From Marinifilum flexuosum (GTDB taxonomy: Bacteria; Bacteroidota; Bacteroidia; Bacteroidales; Marinifilaceae): a stretch of DNA of 64,000 nucleotides. Location: the NCBI RefSeq assembly GCF_003610555.1, contig NZ_RAPQ01000008.1:1852490-1916489 (forward strand), written 5' to 3'. A program made the position numbers and the translations under genes. The notes beneath the pieces were generated by a model. The model saw nothing but the letters and a program-made list of their open reading frames with translations. It did not search any database and had not been told where the DNA came from. Each line of letters opens with the position of its first letter. Position 1 is the first letter of the stretch. Below, piece by piece: positions 8,614 to 16,510 of the stretch.

Positions 8614-9321
8614 ATGAACTTAGTTACAGTATCGGGACCTCCTTCATCAGGAAAAACAGCAGTGATTCTTAAAACCATAGATTCTTTCCAGAAACGTGGT
8701 TTGGAAGTAGGAGTCGTAAAATTCGATTGCCTTTATACCGATGATGATATTTTATACGAAAAAGCGGGTGTTAAAGTGAAGAAAGGATTGTCTGGATCTC
8801 TTTGCCCTGATCATTATTTCGTAAGTAATATCGAGGAAGTTACCCAGTGGGGAATTAAAGAAGGTTTGGATATTTTAATCACTGAAAGTGCCGGATTGTG
8901 TAATCGTTGTTCGCCTTACGTGAAAAGTGTGACTGCCGTTTGTGTAATCGATAACTTGAGTGGTATCAATACGCCAAAAAAAATTGGACCAATGTTGAAA
9001 TCTGCCGATATCGTAATTATTACCAAGGGTGATATTGTATCTCAGGCTGAAAGGGAAGTGTTTGCATCGAGAGTGAATACAGTAAATCCAGGAGCAAGCA
9101 TTATGCATGTAAACGGATTAACCGGCCAGGGAGCATACGAATTAAGTACTTTACTGTATGACGAAAAAATTGAGGTAAAAACATTGGTTGGTGAAAAACT
9201 TCGATTCTCAATGCCATCGGCTCTTTGTTCATACTGCTTGGGTGAAACCAGAATTGGTGAGAGTTACCAAATGGGTAATGTTCGAAAAATTGACATGGAA
9301 GATAAAAAGGGAAAAAAGTAA
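8614..9321 (+). CDS. UreG/HypB/CobW-like GTPase
   Basis: A 235-residue SIMIBI-class nucleotide-binding protein: P-loop GPPSSGKT (8-15), a switch-like ESAGLC (91-96) comparable to UreG/HypB, and a TKGD guanine-specificity motif (137-140). Cysteines are arranged like metal sites: C64, C96-x2-C99 (GLCNRC) and C205-x2-C208 (CSYC). Relatives deliver nickel, cobalt or cobalamin-type cofactors to enzymes with GTP hydrolysis. No urease, hydrogenase or nickel enzyme lies in the window, so its client is not known. It sits 34 bp behind the SBP-like gene and before the ATPase, in the same operon. Confidence 0.8.
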   Translation: MNLVTVSGPPSSGKTAVILKTIDSFQKRGLEVGVVKFDCLYTDDDILYEKAGVKVKKGLSGSLCPDHYFVSNIEEVTQWGIKEGLDILITESAGLCNRCSPYVKSVTAVCVIDNLSGINTPKKIGPMLKSADIVIITKGDIVSQAEREVFASRVNTVNPGASIMHVNGLTGQGAYELSTLLYDEKIEVKTLVGEKLRFSMPSALCSYCLGETRIGESYQMGNVRKIDMEDKKGKK

Positions 9322-9359
9322 AAGTTTAAAGGAGAAAATAACAAGTTCCGATTCAATTG

Positions 9360-9379
9360 CCACTTGCTTTAGCAGGTGG
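9360..9379 (+). other. Intercistronic stem-loop in the SBP-GTPase-ATPase operon
   Basis: CCACTTGC-TTTA-GCAGGTGG forms an 8-bp stem with one G-U pair and a 4-nt loop, 18 nt before the ATPase start codon. No T-run follows, so it is not a normal terminator. It may affect RNA processing or translation of the ATPase (inference). Confidence 0.45.
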
Positions 9380-9396
9380 ATTAAAAAAGCAACAAC

Positions 9397-10425
9397 ATGA
9401 TCACAACACGAGATATACAACAAAAAACAATTGCCGATCTATTTGAGCAGTATCCTTTTCTTCCTGGATTTTTTGAAGAAAACACCTTGGAAGTTGATGG
9501 ACAAATCAATGAGAAGTTGGATGATTTCCTGAACATTTTGGATGATGAAGAGGAAAAGGAAAATCGTGCAATGGATAAAAGTCAGGTAATGGAATCCATG
9601 GCCGAATACATAACCCAAATGTTGGCTTTCCTTGGCGAAGATGAGGATGAGGGAGTAAATAGCATTACACTTTTGCCTGGAACCAATAAATCGGGCGAGA
9701 AGGAACAGTTTGATGAGTTAACCATTAACAAAAGTGAGATTGTTTGTATTGTTGGTCCAACAGGTTCGGGAAAAAGTAGATTGTTGGCAGATATTGAATG
9801 GGTAGCACAAAATGATACGCCAACTTCCAGAACCATATTGGTAAATGGCGAGAAAGGCGATAAAAAATGGCGAGTGACTTCAGGACATAAATTGGTGGCT
9901 CAGTTGTCTCAGAACATGAACTTTGTAATGGACCTTTCGGTTTATGAGTTTATAGAATTACATGCTCAAAGCCGTTTGGTTGAGGATGTTGAAGGTGTAA
10001 TCAACAAGATATTTGAACAAGCTAATAATTTGGCAGGAGAGAAGTTCAGTTTGGATACTCCAATTACCAGTTTGAGTGGAGGACAATCGAGAGCATTAAT
10101 GATTGCTGATACTGCGATTCTAAGTAAATCACCAATTATTTTGATTGATGAGATTGAAAATGCAGGTATCGATCGTAAGAAAGCATTGGAACTGTTGGTA
10201 GGTGAAGAGAAAATTGTATTGATGGCAACTCACGATCCTATTTTGGCATTAATGGGAGACAGAAGAATTGTAATCAAAAATGGTGGTATCCATAAAGTAA
10301 TCGATACCAGTGGAGATGAACAAAATCTACTTTCAGAACTGGAACGTATGGATAATGTAATTCAGAACATGAGAACGCGTCTTCGTCACGGTGAAATTAT
10401 CCGCCAGGAAGACATTGGATTTTAA
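9397..10425 (+). CDS. Orphan ABC ATPase with N-terminal DUF1858-like/helical extension
   Basis: 342 residues. The first 50 or so (TIADLFEQYPFLPGFFEENT) resemble the DUF1858-like start of the SBP-like protein at 7290, followed by an acidic linker. The ABC domain has Walker A GPTGSGKS (120-127), signature LSGGQ (226-230), Walker B IILIDE (247-252) and an H-loop (MATHD, H279). There are no membrane helices and no permease gene nearby, so it is unlikely to power ordinary transport. It may act on a protein or cofactor-loading complex with its neighbours, as soluble ABC ATPases such as SufC do (analogy only). Confidence 0.8.
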   Translation: MITTRDIQQKTIADLFEQYPFLPGFFEENTLEVDGQINEKLDDFLNILDDEEEKENRAMDKSQVMESMAEYITQMLAFLGEDEDEGVNSITLLPGTNKSGEKEQFDELTINKSEIVCIVGPTGSGKSRLLADIEWVAQNDTPTSRTILVNGEKGDKKWRVTSGHKLVAQLSQNMNFVMDLSVYEFIELHAQSRLVEDVEGVINKIFEQANNLAGEKFSLDTPITSLSGGQSRALMIADTAILSKSPIILIDEIENAGIDRKKALELLVGEEKIVLMATHDPILALMGDRRIVIKNGGIHKVIDTSGDEQNLLSELERMDNVIQNMRTRLRHGEIIRQEDIGF

Positions 10426-10497
10426 TTAAGAATTAATAATAGAAATAATTATAAAGGTTTTTGGTGTTGCTTACTATTGACCAAAAGCCAATTAATC

Positions 10498-10503
10498 AGG
10501 AGG
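10498..10503 (+). promoter_or_regulatory. Strong Shine-Dalgarno AGGAGG deciding the zinc-ribbon start
   Basis: AGGAGG lies 8 nt before the ATG at 10512. Such a perfect site is rare in Bacteroidota, where most genes lack one, so it fixes this start and suggests high translation of the small protein. Confidence 0.75.
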
Positions 10504-10511
10504 AAATAATT

Positions 10512-10754
10512 ATGCATGACGGATGCGCAGGAAGCTTTGAAAACGGAAAACAAGTAGTTGATAAAATTAGAATGATGGGCTTTGCAGAGCAATTGATGCC
10601 AATGCCTATGGATATTGAATGTCATGGTTGTAAGGAAACTTTTACCATGGAAGAGTTCGAAGGACATTGCCCTAAATGCGATATGGTGCATGGTGTTACA
10701 CCTTGTCACGCTTTCGATCCTAACAACATTATGGCTGCAGGTATAGGATATTAA
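10512..10754 (+). CDS. Small zinc-ribbon protein
   Basis: 80 residues beginning MHDGCAGSFE. Cysteines C37-x2-C40 and C53-x2-C56 (ECHGC, HCPKC) form a typical zinc ribbon or rubredoxin-like knuckle; C5 and C65 are extra. The longer frame starting at 10461 uses a start without a ribosome site, while ATG 10512 has an AGGAGG. Last gene of the operon that starts at 7290 and followed by two terminators. Probably a metal-binding accessory or electron-transfer subunit of the same system (inference). Confidence 0.75.
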   Translation: MHDGCAGSFENGKQVVDKIRMMGFAEQLMPMPMDIECHGCKETFTMEEFEGHCPKCDMVHGVTPCHAFDPNNIMAAGIGY

Positions 10755-10776
10755 ATAATTATGAAGAATATAATTT

Positions 10777-10798
10777 GCCACGGGTTTTAACCCGTGGC
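10777..10798 (+). terminator. Hairpin terminator 1 after the 7290-10754 operon
   Basis: GCCACGGGTT and AACCCGTGGC are perfect 10-bp arms with a 2-nt minimal spacer, followed by ATTTTAA. Very stable. Confidence 0.8.
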
Positions 10799-10805
10799 AT
10801 TTTAA

Positions 10806-10834
10806 CCCAGCAGAATTTCCTGTTGGGATTTTTT
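10806..10834 (+). terminator. Hairpin terminator 2, tandem with the previous one
   Basis: CCCAGCAG and CTGTTGGG (8 bp with one G-U) around AATTTC, followed by ATTTTTT. The pair of terminators insulates the operon from the gene at 10889. Confidence 0.8.
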
Positions 10835-10841
10835 GTGCCAA

Positions 10842-10849
10842 TAAATTTG
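10842..10849 (+). promoter_or_regulatory. Candidate -7 element for the GPP34-like gene
   Basis: TAAATTTG matches the Bacteroidota -7 consensus TAnnTTTG and stands about 40 bp before the ATG at 10889, right after the tandem terminators. No clear -33 box. Confidence 0.45.
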
Positions 10850-10888
10850 TAATTTAGGTCTCATTATTCACAAACAATTCTATAAAAT

Positions 10889-11572
10889 ATGAACCTTAAC
10901 TTAGTTGATCAACTTACATTACTGGCACTGGATGATGAGAAAGGAAGCTTTATTGCTGACAGCTTTTCTTTTGCTTATGGACTAGCGGGAGCTGTTATTC
11001 TGGAACTTTCTTTACAGGAACGAATCGTAGTGGAAGGGAAGAAACTAAAGGTAAAGTCAACTCAAATTTGTGGTGACGCCTTACTGGATCATTTCCTGAA
11101 TAAGATTAGTGGCTCCAAAAAGGAGAGATCCATTCAAACTTGGGTAGAAACAATAGGAGAAAAGTATTCCTATATAAAAGATGAAACACTTGCTAAACTT
11201 ATCGACGGGGGCATTCTGAAAAAGGAAGAGAAAAAGATTCTTTGGATTTTTAATGTAGATAAGTTTCCTGCAAAAAATGCAAAACCTGAGAATCTACTCA
11301 GAAAACGCCTGAATGATATTCTTCTGAACGATTGTGATGTGGAGATGCAAGAGATCATGTTAATTAGTTTAATTGACATGTGTGAGTTAAACAATGAGGT
11401 TTATGGCAAGGAGAGAGCCAAAGAGTACAAGAAAAAAATAAAAGAAATTATCGAGAAAGGGCAGTTGAGTTCATCAATAGGAAAAGCAGTAAAAGAAATT
11501 CATGAAGCATTAATGGCGGTGATTGTTGTTTTAATTACCACTTCAGCAGTAACAACAACGATCTCTTCATAA
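10889..11572 (+). CDS. GPP34 (Golgi phosphoprotein 3-like) family protein
   Basis: 227 residues with the GPP34 hallmarks: LxDQLTLLALDDEKGS start, an all-helical body (SFAYGLAGAVILELSL), and RKRLNDILL / LISLIDMCELNNEVY segments. Eukaryotic GOLPH3 binds phosphatidylinositol-4-phosphate; the bacterial relatives have no settled function. The C-terminal 25 residues (HEALMAVIVVLITTSAVTTT) are hydrophobic and may touch or span the membrane. Monocistronic or co-transcribed with the small membrane protein at 11638. Confidence 0.8.
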   Translation: MNLNLVDQLTLLALDDEKGSFIADSFSFAYGLAGAVILELSLQERIVVEGKKLKVKSTQICGDALLDHFLNKISGSKKERSIQTWVETIGEKYSYIKDETLAKLIDGGILKKEEKKILWIFNVDKFPAKNAKPENLLRKRLNDILLNDCDVEMQEIMLISLIDMCELNNEVYGKERAKEYKKKIKEIIEKGQLSSSIGKAVKEIHEALMAVIVVLITTSAVTTTISS

Positions 11573-11637
11573 ATTAGATATCCTTTTTCAAGTCTGATTT
11601 TCGTAAATTGATTATCAATTCTTTTAAATCGGTACTG

Positions 11638-11946
11638 ATGAAAACAGCAAGATTAAAATCTGGAATTACACATAGGGAAATATTGATTTTTCTGATTTCC
11701 TCATTGGCAATTGTATTGTTTCTTTTTTATATAGACGAAGGATACTATTCTTTAGACTGGATAAAAGAACCATTTGCTCTTGTGCTTGTATTGATTTATT
11801 TGGTTCCTACATTTTTGTGTCAAATATTGCTTCATGTTTTACTGTGGAAAGTAAAAGACTCAGTAGTCAGAACAGTTTTAAGTACTTTTTTCGGAATAGT
11901 AACTGGTGTTGTGTTGGTTATTTCTACTTTTTATATTTTGTCATAG
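11638..11946 (+). CDS. Small three-helix membrane protein, unknown function
   Basis: 102 residues from the ATG at 11638; an upstream TTG at 11608 is less likely. Three hydrophobic helices can be seen (EILIFLISSLAIVLFLFYI, FALVLVLIYLVPTFLCQILL, FFGIVTGVVLVISTFYIL). No family recognised. It lies 65 bp after the GPP34-like gene on the same strand. Confidence 0.6.
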   Translation: MKTARLKSGITHREILIFLISSLAIVLFLFYIDEGYYSLDWIKEPFALVLVLIYLVPTFLCQILLHVLLWKVKDSVVRTVLSTFFGIVTGVVLVISTFYILS

Positions 11947-12053
11947 TAAAGAGTTAGCTGATGAGGGGACACAATTAGCGAAAATCATTAACATCTTACG
12001 AGATCTGCGTCTGAATTATTTATCTTCACACTCCTAAATTTAAGAATGTGAAC

Positions 12054-12707
12054 ATGAACAAAGAGCAGATCATAAATCAAACCGTAGAATTTGTAAAGCA
12101 AACACTGGCTAATGCCGAAGGAGGTCACGATTGGTGGCACATTTACAGGGTATGGAAAACGGCTAAGCATTTGGCAGAAAATGAAAAAGTAAATTTGTTT
12201 GTTGTTGAATTGGGTGCCTTACTTCATGATATTGCCGATTCAAAATTCCACAATGGCGATGAGAGTGTAGGACCCAAAAAGGCGAGAGAATTTCTATTAT
12301 CTGTAGAGGTACATGAAGATGTGATTGTTCATGTGGAGCAGATCATCAGCAATATTTCTTTTAAAGGGGGAAAAGAGGCTCAGAAATTTAAATCTCTGGA
12401 ATTGGATGTGATACAGGATGCAGATAGAATGGATGCCATTGGCGCCATAGGCATTGCTCGCACTTTTAATTATGGTGGACATAAAAACCGCGAAATTTAT
12501 AATCCAGAAATAGGACCCAATTTAAACATGACAAAGGAGGAGTACAAAAACTCAACAGCTCCAACCATCAATCATTTCTACGAAAAACTTTTGCTGTTAA
12601 AAGACAGAATGAATACCAAAGCAGGCAAAGCCTTGGCCGAACAACGTCATCAGTTTATGGAGCAATATTTGGATCAGTTTTATAGAGAGTGGGAAGGACA
12701 GGTTTAA
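12054..12707 (+). CDS. HD domain phosphohydrolase
   Basis: 217 residues from ATG 12054 (a GTG two codons upstream is also possible). HD-superfamily metal ligands are plain: H in GGHDWWHIYRVW, the HD pair in ALLHDIADSKF, and a late D in VIQDADRMDAIGAIG. This is the YedJ/YpgQ-like group, whose members hydrolyse nucleotides or related phosphates; the exact substrate is unknown. A degenerate copy of its last 45 or so codons lies downstream at 14615-14761. Confidence 0.88.
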   Translation: MNKEQIINQTVEFVKQTLANAEGGHDWWHIYRVWKTAKHLAENEKVNLFVVELGALLHDIADSKFHNGDESVGPKKAREFLLSVEVHEDVIVHVEQIISNISFKGGKEAQKFKSLELDVIQDADRMDAIGAIGIARTFNYGGHKNREIYNPEIGPNLNMTKEEYKNSTAPTINHFYEKLLLLKDRMNTKAGKALAEQRHQFMEQYLDQFYREWEGQV

Positions 12708-12727
12708 AATCTATAAATAATTTTTCC

Positions 12728-12751
12728 AGAGGCGGCATTCTTGCTGCCTCT
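12728..12751 (+). terminator. Hairpin after the HD gene
   Basis: AGAGGCGGC and GCTGCCTCT pair over 9 bp with one G-U around ATTCTT. No good T-run follows, so it is a probable rather than certain terminator. Confidence 0.5.
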
Positions 12752-12923
12752 ACTTGTATACAATTGGTGGAACTATACTGAAGGACAGCAAGCAAATTAA
12801 GCCATCTGTTTCTTTGTTTGTATTTTATTGTTTTGTAGATTCATGAACTTAAAACTAATAAGGCAATATTTTTAATTGTCGATATTTTATAGCTACTAAT
12901 CCAGGAAAGCAAGGGATTTTATC

Positions 12924-14528
12924 ATGCGAAAAAAGAAAAAGATAGAGATATTAAAAGAGTCGTTTGGAGAGTTAAAAAATGATGCATTTAATTTTGATTC
13001 GATTGGTAGTTATTTTAAAAATAAGAGCAATAGAGAGTCGTTTCATATTTTATCCGATAAGACTTGTAATGATCTGGATTTTGAAGAATTATTCATGTTT
13101 TTGGATCGGACGAATTCAAAAGTTGGACAACAGTATTTGTACAATAAATTAAGAAGCATTCCTGTAAAATCAGAAAATGTTGAGTTTAAGGAGAATTTGA
13201 TTCAAAAGCTTTTGAATGATGAGCAGCTTAGGATTAATGCTCAGTTGCAACTTGATAAACTCAATAAGACAGATGCTTATTATATAGCATCTTTGTTTCA
13301 AGGTGAATATGAGAAAGCTCCCAAGTGGTTTTTTATTGTTCGCCTGTTATCTTTTACCAGCTTGTTGTCTTTGTTAATGATTCCTTTTAATGCCAAAATG
13401 TTCTTTGTGTTTTTGGGAACTTTCATTGTCAATATAGGATTTCACTATTGGAACAAAAGGAATCTATACAAATACCTGGGATCTATTCCGCAACTCTTAA
13501 AATTAAATAGTATTGCGGCTAAGCTATTTAAAGTAGCGGAATTCAAAACAATTAATCCTGAACTGAAAAGCTCAATTCAAGTGATAAAGCAGGTTCGAAA
13601 TAGAATGTCCTTCTTTCGATTAGAAGCCAATCTGCAAAGTGAACTTGAAGCCGTATTTTGGGGAATCCTGGAACTGGTAAAAATCGCTTTTCTTTTTGAA
13701 CCACTGTTACTGTTTGGTATTTTAAATCGATTAGATAACAAGAGAAAGGAAATTGAAAGTGTTTATTGTTTTATTGGAGAAATAGATGCTCTGATTTCTA
13801 TAGCTTCCTTAAGAAAAGGAAGCAAAATTTATTGTATCCCTTCAATTAACAAGTCTGAAATCAGGGCCGAAAAGGTTTATCATCCATTAATACCAAATTG
13901 TATTTCCAATACCATTAAGGTGAATCAAAAATCGATTTTATTGACAGGTTCAAATATGTCTGGAAAAACATCCTTCATTAGAACCATTGGATTGAATATG
14001 ATATGCGGACTGACCATTAATACCTGTTTTGCAGAAGCAATGACTTTTCCTCGTTTGCGAATTTACTCTGCCATCAGAATTAATGATGATTTAATAAATG
14101 ACAGAAGCTATTATTTTGAAGAAGTTCTGACAATTAAGGAGATGATTGACAATGCATCTAATGGCATAGCAAACCTGTTTTTGTTGGATGAAATTTTCAA
14201 AGGAACCAATACCGTTGAGAGAATATCTGCAGGAAAAGCTGTTCTTTCAGCTTTAAGCAAGGGCAACAATTTTGTATTTGTTTCTACTCATGATATTGAA
14301 CTTACCGATCTTTTGACGGACGAATATGAATTGTATCACTTTAGTGAAGTTGTAAATGAGAATAAGGTAGACTTCGATTACAAGTTGAAACCAGGAAAAC
14401 TGAAGAATAGGAATGCAATTCGAATTCTTGAAATTAACGAATATCCTGGCGATGTTATAGAGGAAGCGATTGCCATTTCAAAAAGTCTGGATCAATTAAC
14501 AATTGAAAATAAACATATGTTATCATGA
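12924..14528 (+). CDS. Membrane-anchored MutS-like ATPase
   Basis: 534 residues. The C-terminal part is a MutS-family ATPase: Walker A TGSNMSGKTSF (about 345-354), an ST-rich loop with INDDLINDRSYYFEE, Walker B LFLLDEIFKGTN (about 418-430) and STHD. A lever/clamp-like helical region precedes it. The N-terminal mismatch-recognition domain of MutS1 is missing and two adjacent transmembrane helices occur near 130-170 (LLSFTSLLSLLMIPF, MFFVFLGTFIVNIGF). It is thus not a normal repair MutS but one of the membrane-linked MutS homologues of Bacteroidota of unknown role. Confidence 0.85.
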   Translation: MRKKKKIEILKESFGELKNDAFNFDSIGSYFKNKSNRESFHILSDKTCNDLDFEELFMFLDRTNSKVGQQYLYNKLRSIPVKSENVEFKENLIQKLLNDEQLRINAQLQLDKLNKTDAYYIASLFQGEYEKAPKWFFIVRLLSFTSLLSLLMIPFNAKMFFVFLGTFIVNIGFHYWNKRNLYKYLGSIPQLLKLNSIAAKLFKVAEFKTINPELKSSIQVIKQVRNRMSFFRLEANLQSELEAVFWGILELVKIAFLFEPLLLFGILNRLDNKRKEIESVYCFIGEIDALISIASLRKGSKIYCIPSINKSEIRAEKVYHPLIPNCISNTIKVNQKSILLTGSNMSGKTSFIRTIGLNMICGLTINTCFAEAMTFPRLRIYSAIRINDDLINDRSYYFEEVLTIKEMIDNASNGIANLFLLDEIFKGTNTVERISAGKAVLSALSKGNNFVFVSTHDIELTDLLTDEYELYHFSEVVNENKVDFDYKLKPGKLKNRNAIRILEINEYPGDVIEEAIAISKSLDQLTIENKHMLS

Positions 14529-14614
14529 AAAACAAACTAATCATCTCACTCTTATTTATAGCATTGGATATCATGGCGGAACTAGTCCTAAAAGGGCAAT
14601 ACGAAACTCAACCG

Positions 14615-14761
14615 CTCGAACTATCTATCATTTATGAGAAAACTATTGTTTAAAAAGATAGAATGAACACCCAAGCGAATAAAGCCATGATTGCAAAGCG
14701 TCATCAATTTATGGAGCAATATTTGGATCCGTTTTGTAGAGAGTGGGAAGTAGATTTATAA
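14615..14761 (+). pseudogene. Degenerate duplicate of the 3' end of the HD phosphohydrolase gene
   Basis: The stretch aligns with 12561-12707 at the DNA level. At protein level the copy reads KDRMNTQANKAM, then RHQFMEQYLDPFCREWE, against KDRMNTKAGKAL and RHQFMEQYLDQFYREWE in the intact gene. An in-frame TAA (about 14651) replaces the LLLL segment and nothing upstream resembles the HD catalytic part. A short ATG frame from 14525 (about 42 codons, signal-like start) runs into this stop. The copy lies on the far side of the MutS-like gene, so a tandem duplication followed by decay is the simplest story. Confidence 0.85.
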
Positions 14762-14899
14762 ATTCTCAATTAAGTTTTTTTAATGCAATAAATAGAATTG
14801 TTATCCATGATATGAATCAATCTTATTTATAATGTTTATAGTTGTATTTTATTAAATACTATGATAATTTAGTGGCAAACCCTAAATTCCCCTAATACT

Positions 14900-16444
14900 A
14901 TGAACAAATTATTTGCTCAGCTTACAGTATGCATTGTAGCTTTTTTGTTTTGTCCTTCTTTAAATATTCAGGCTCAAACGATAATTAAATTTGATGATTT
15001 GCATTTTCATTCTGAATTTGAAAAGTTAGCAATAAACAATTATTTAAATGGTAAGCCCGATACACTAGAGATCTTTTTATCAATTGATGAAAGTATAAGT
15101 AAAGAAATCGCTTTAAAAAGAAAAGAATCATACCGAAATGCAATTCAACAATTGATTGCCAAAAAGGTTAATGAGAAAAAGCTGAATAAAAAGATCAGAC
15201 TTACCTATTCAAATATTCACAATCATTTTCTAAGAAAGTATCAAGAAGTAGAATACTTTCCTAAGATTTTCGAGACAGGAATCTACAACTGTGTTTCAGC
15301 CTCCATTTTATATGCAATGGTTTTTGAGGAATTGAATATCCCATACAAGGTAAAAGCATCAGCGACTCATGTTTATTTAGTAGCAAACCCTGGCGAAAAT
15401 TCTGTAGTGATCGAAACCACAAATCCTGGAATAGAAAAACAGATTTTTACAGGAGAGTTTAAATCACAATATGTATCACATTTAAAGAAATCTAAATTAA
15501 TTAGTGATGTTGATTTGAAAAGTAAATCAACAGAAGAAATTTTTGAAGAAGATTTTAAAAAGGTAAAAGATGCTGATTTTAATAATCTAATAGGAATACA
15601 ATATTACAATAAGGCAATAAATAAATTACAATACAATGATACCAAAGGTGCGTTGGATTTAGGTCAAAAAGCATATTTCTTTTATCCTGACGAGCAGGTA
15701 AAGCAATTGCTATATACATGCTTAGCTTTTCATATTGAGAAATGTACCTTTGAGAAGTTAGATGATATAAATTATTTGGCTCAACTGTCAAGGTTCGAAA
15801 CAGTTGAAGATAATATAATTGTAGGAATATTTAATAATGTAATTCATAATCAACTACAATACACTGATAAAGAAGCTTTCTGTGATTCTCTGTATACACA
15901 TTTCGTATCTCAATTGGATGACAAAAAATTAATAAAGGAACTTAGTTTTTCCTACAACATGCAAATGAGCTATTTGTATCAGAATACTGATAAACTTGAA
16001 AAATACATTTTAAAGGCCATTAGTATTAAGGGAAATCATCGTGATGCTAAAATAATAATGAAGAATCATGTGGAACGTAAGTTATTTAATTTGCGCGATC
16101 CTAAAGTATTGCTTGATTCAATTAATAAATTAGAAGAGAGGATAACGCATAGAGAAACCAATGCGATAATTCAAGATCATAAATTAAGAGCTCTATTAGA
16201 ATTGGCTTATCATTGTGCAGAGAAAAAAAAGATAACAGAATGCAATAAATATCTTCTGGAATTTGAAAAATCATGTCAGGGACCAGTTGAAAAGCAGATG
16301 TTGTATTTATCTGTCGAAAATGCTTATCGTAAAATGGCGGCTTATTATTATTACAAGGGATATAGAACCAAGGCAAGAACATACGTGAATCGTGGTTTAA
16401 AATATATTCCTGATAGTAGAATACTAAAGGCGTTTTTAAATTAG
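14900..16444 (+). CDS. Secreted transglutaminase-like protein with C-terminal helical (TPR-like) region
   Basis: 514 residues with a signal peptide (cleavage after IQAQ, about residue 26). Residues 120-175 look like a transglutaminase/papain-like core: C131 in YNCVSASILYAMVFEEL, H157 in SATHVYL and an acidic or polar third residue in VVIETTNPG. The rest (about 215-514) is helical with TPR-like repeats (YYNKAINKLQ, ALDLGQKAYFFYPDEQ, KARTYVNRGLKYIPDS). Such proteins may cleave or bind peptides at the cell surface; activity is inferred. The gene stands alone with 370 bp of mostly non-coding DNA before it. Confidence 0.7.
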   Translation: MNKLFAQLTVCIVAFLFCPSLNIQAQTIIKFDDLHFHSEFEKLAINNYLNGKPDTLEIFLSIDESISKEIALKRKESYRNAIQQLIAKKVNEKKLNKKIRLTYSNIHNHFLRKYQEVEYFPKIFETGIYNCVSASILYAMVFEELNIPYKVKASATHVYLVANPGENSVVIETTNPGIEKQIFTGEFKSQYVSHLKKSKLISDVDLKSKSTEEIFEEDFKKVKDADFNNLIGIQYYNKAINKLQYNDTKGALDLGQKAYFFYPDEQVKQLLYTCLAFHIEKCTFEKLDDINYLAQLSRFETVEDNIIVGIFNNVIHNQLQYTDKEAFCDSLYTHFVSQLDDKKLIKELSFSYNMQMSYLYQNTDKLEKYILKAISIKGNHRDAKIIMKNHVERKLFNLRDPKVLLDSINKLEERITHRETNAIIQDHKLRALLELAYHCAEKKKITECNKYLLEFEKSCQGPVEKQMLYLSVENAYRKMAAYYYYKGYRTKARTYVNRGLKYIPDSRILKAFLN

Positions 16445-16510
16445 TTGTAGATATAGAATTAAACTTCCCAATACACCACACCACTAAATCGAACCTTAAA
16501 CTAAATTGTC

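Noticed and set aside
7290-10754. Ordinary ABC importer operon
   Set aside because: There is no permease gene and the binding protein lacks a signal peptide, so transport across the membrane is unlikely.
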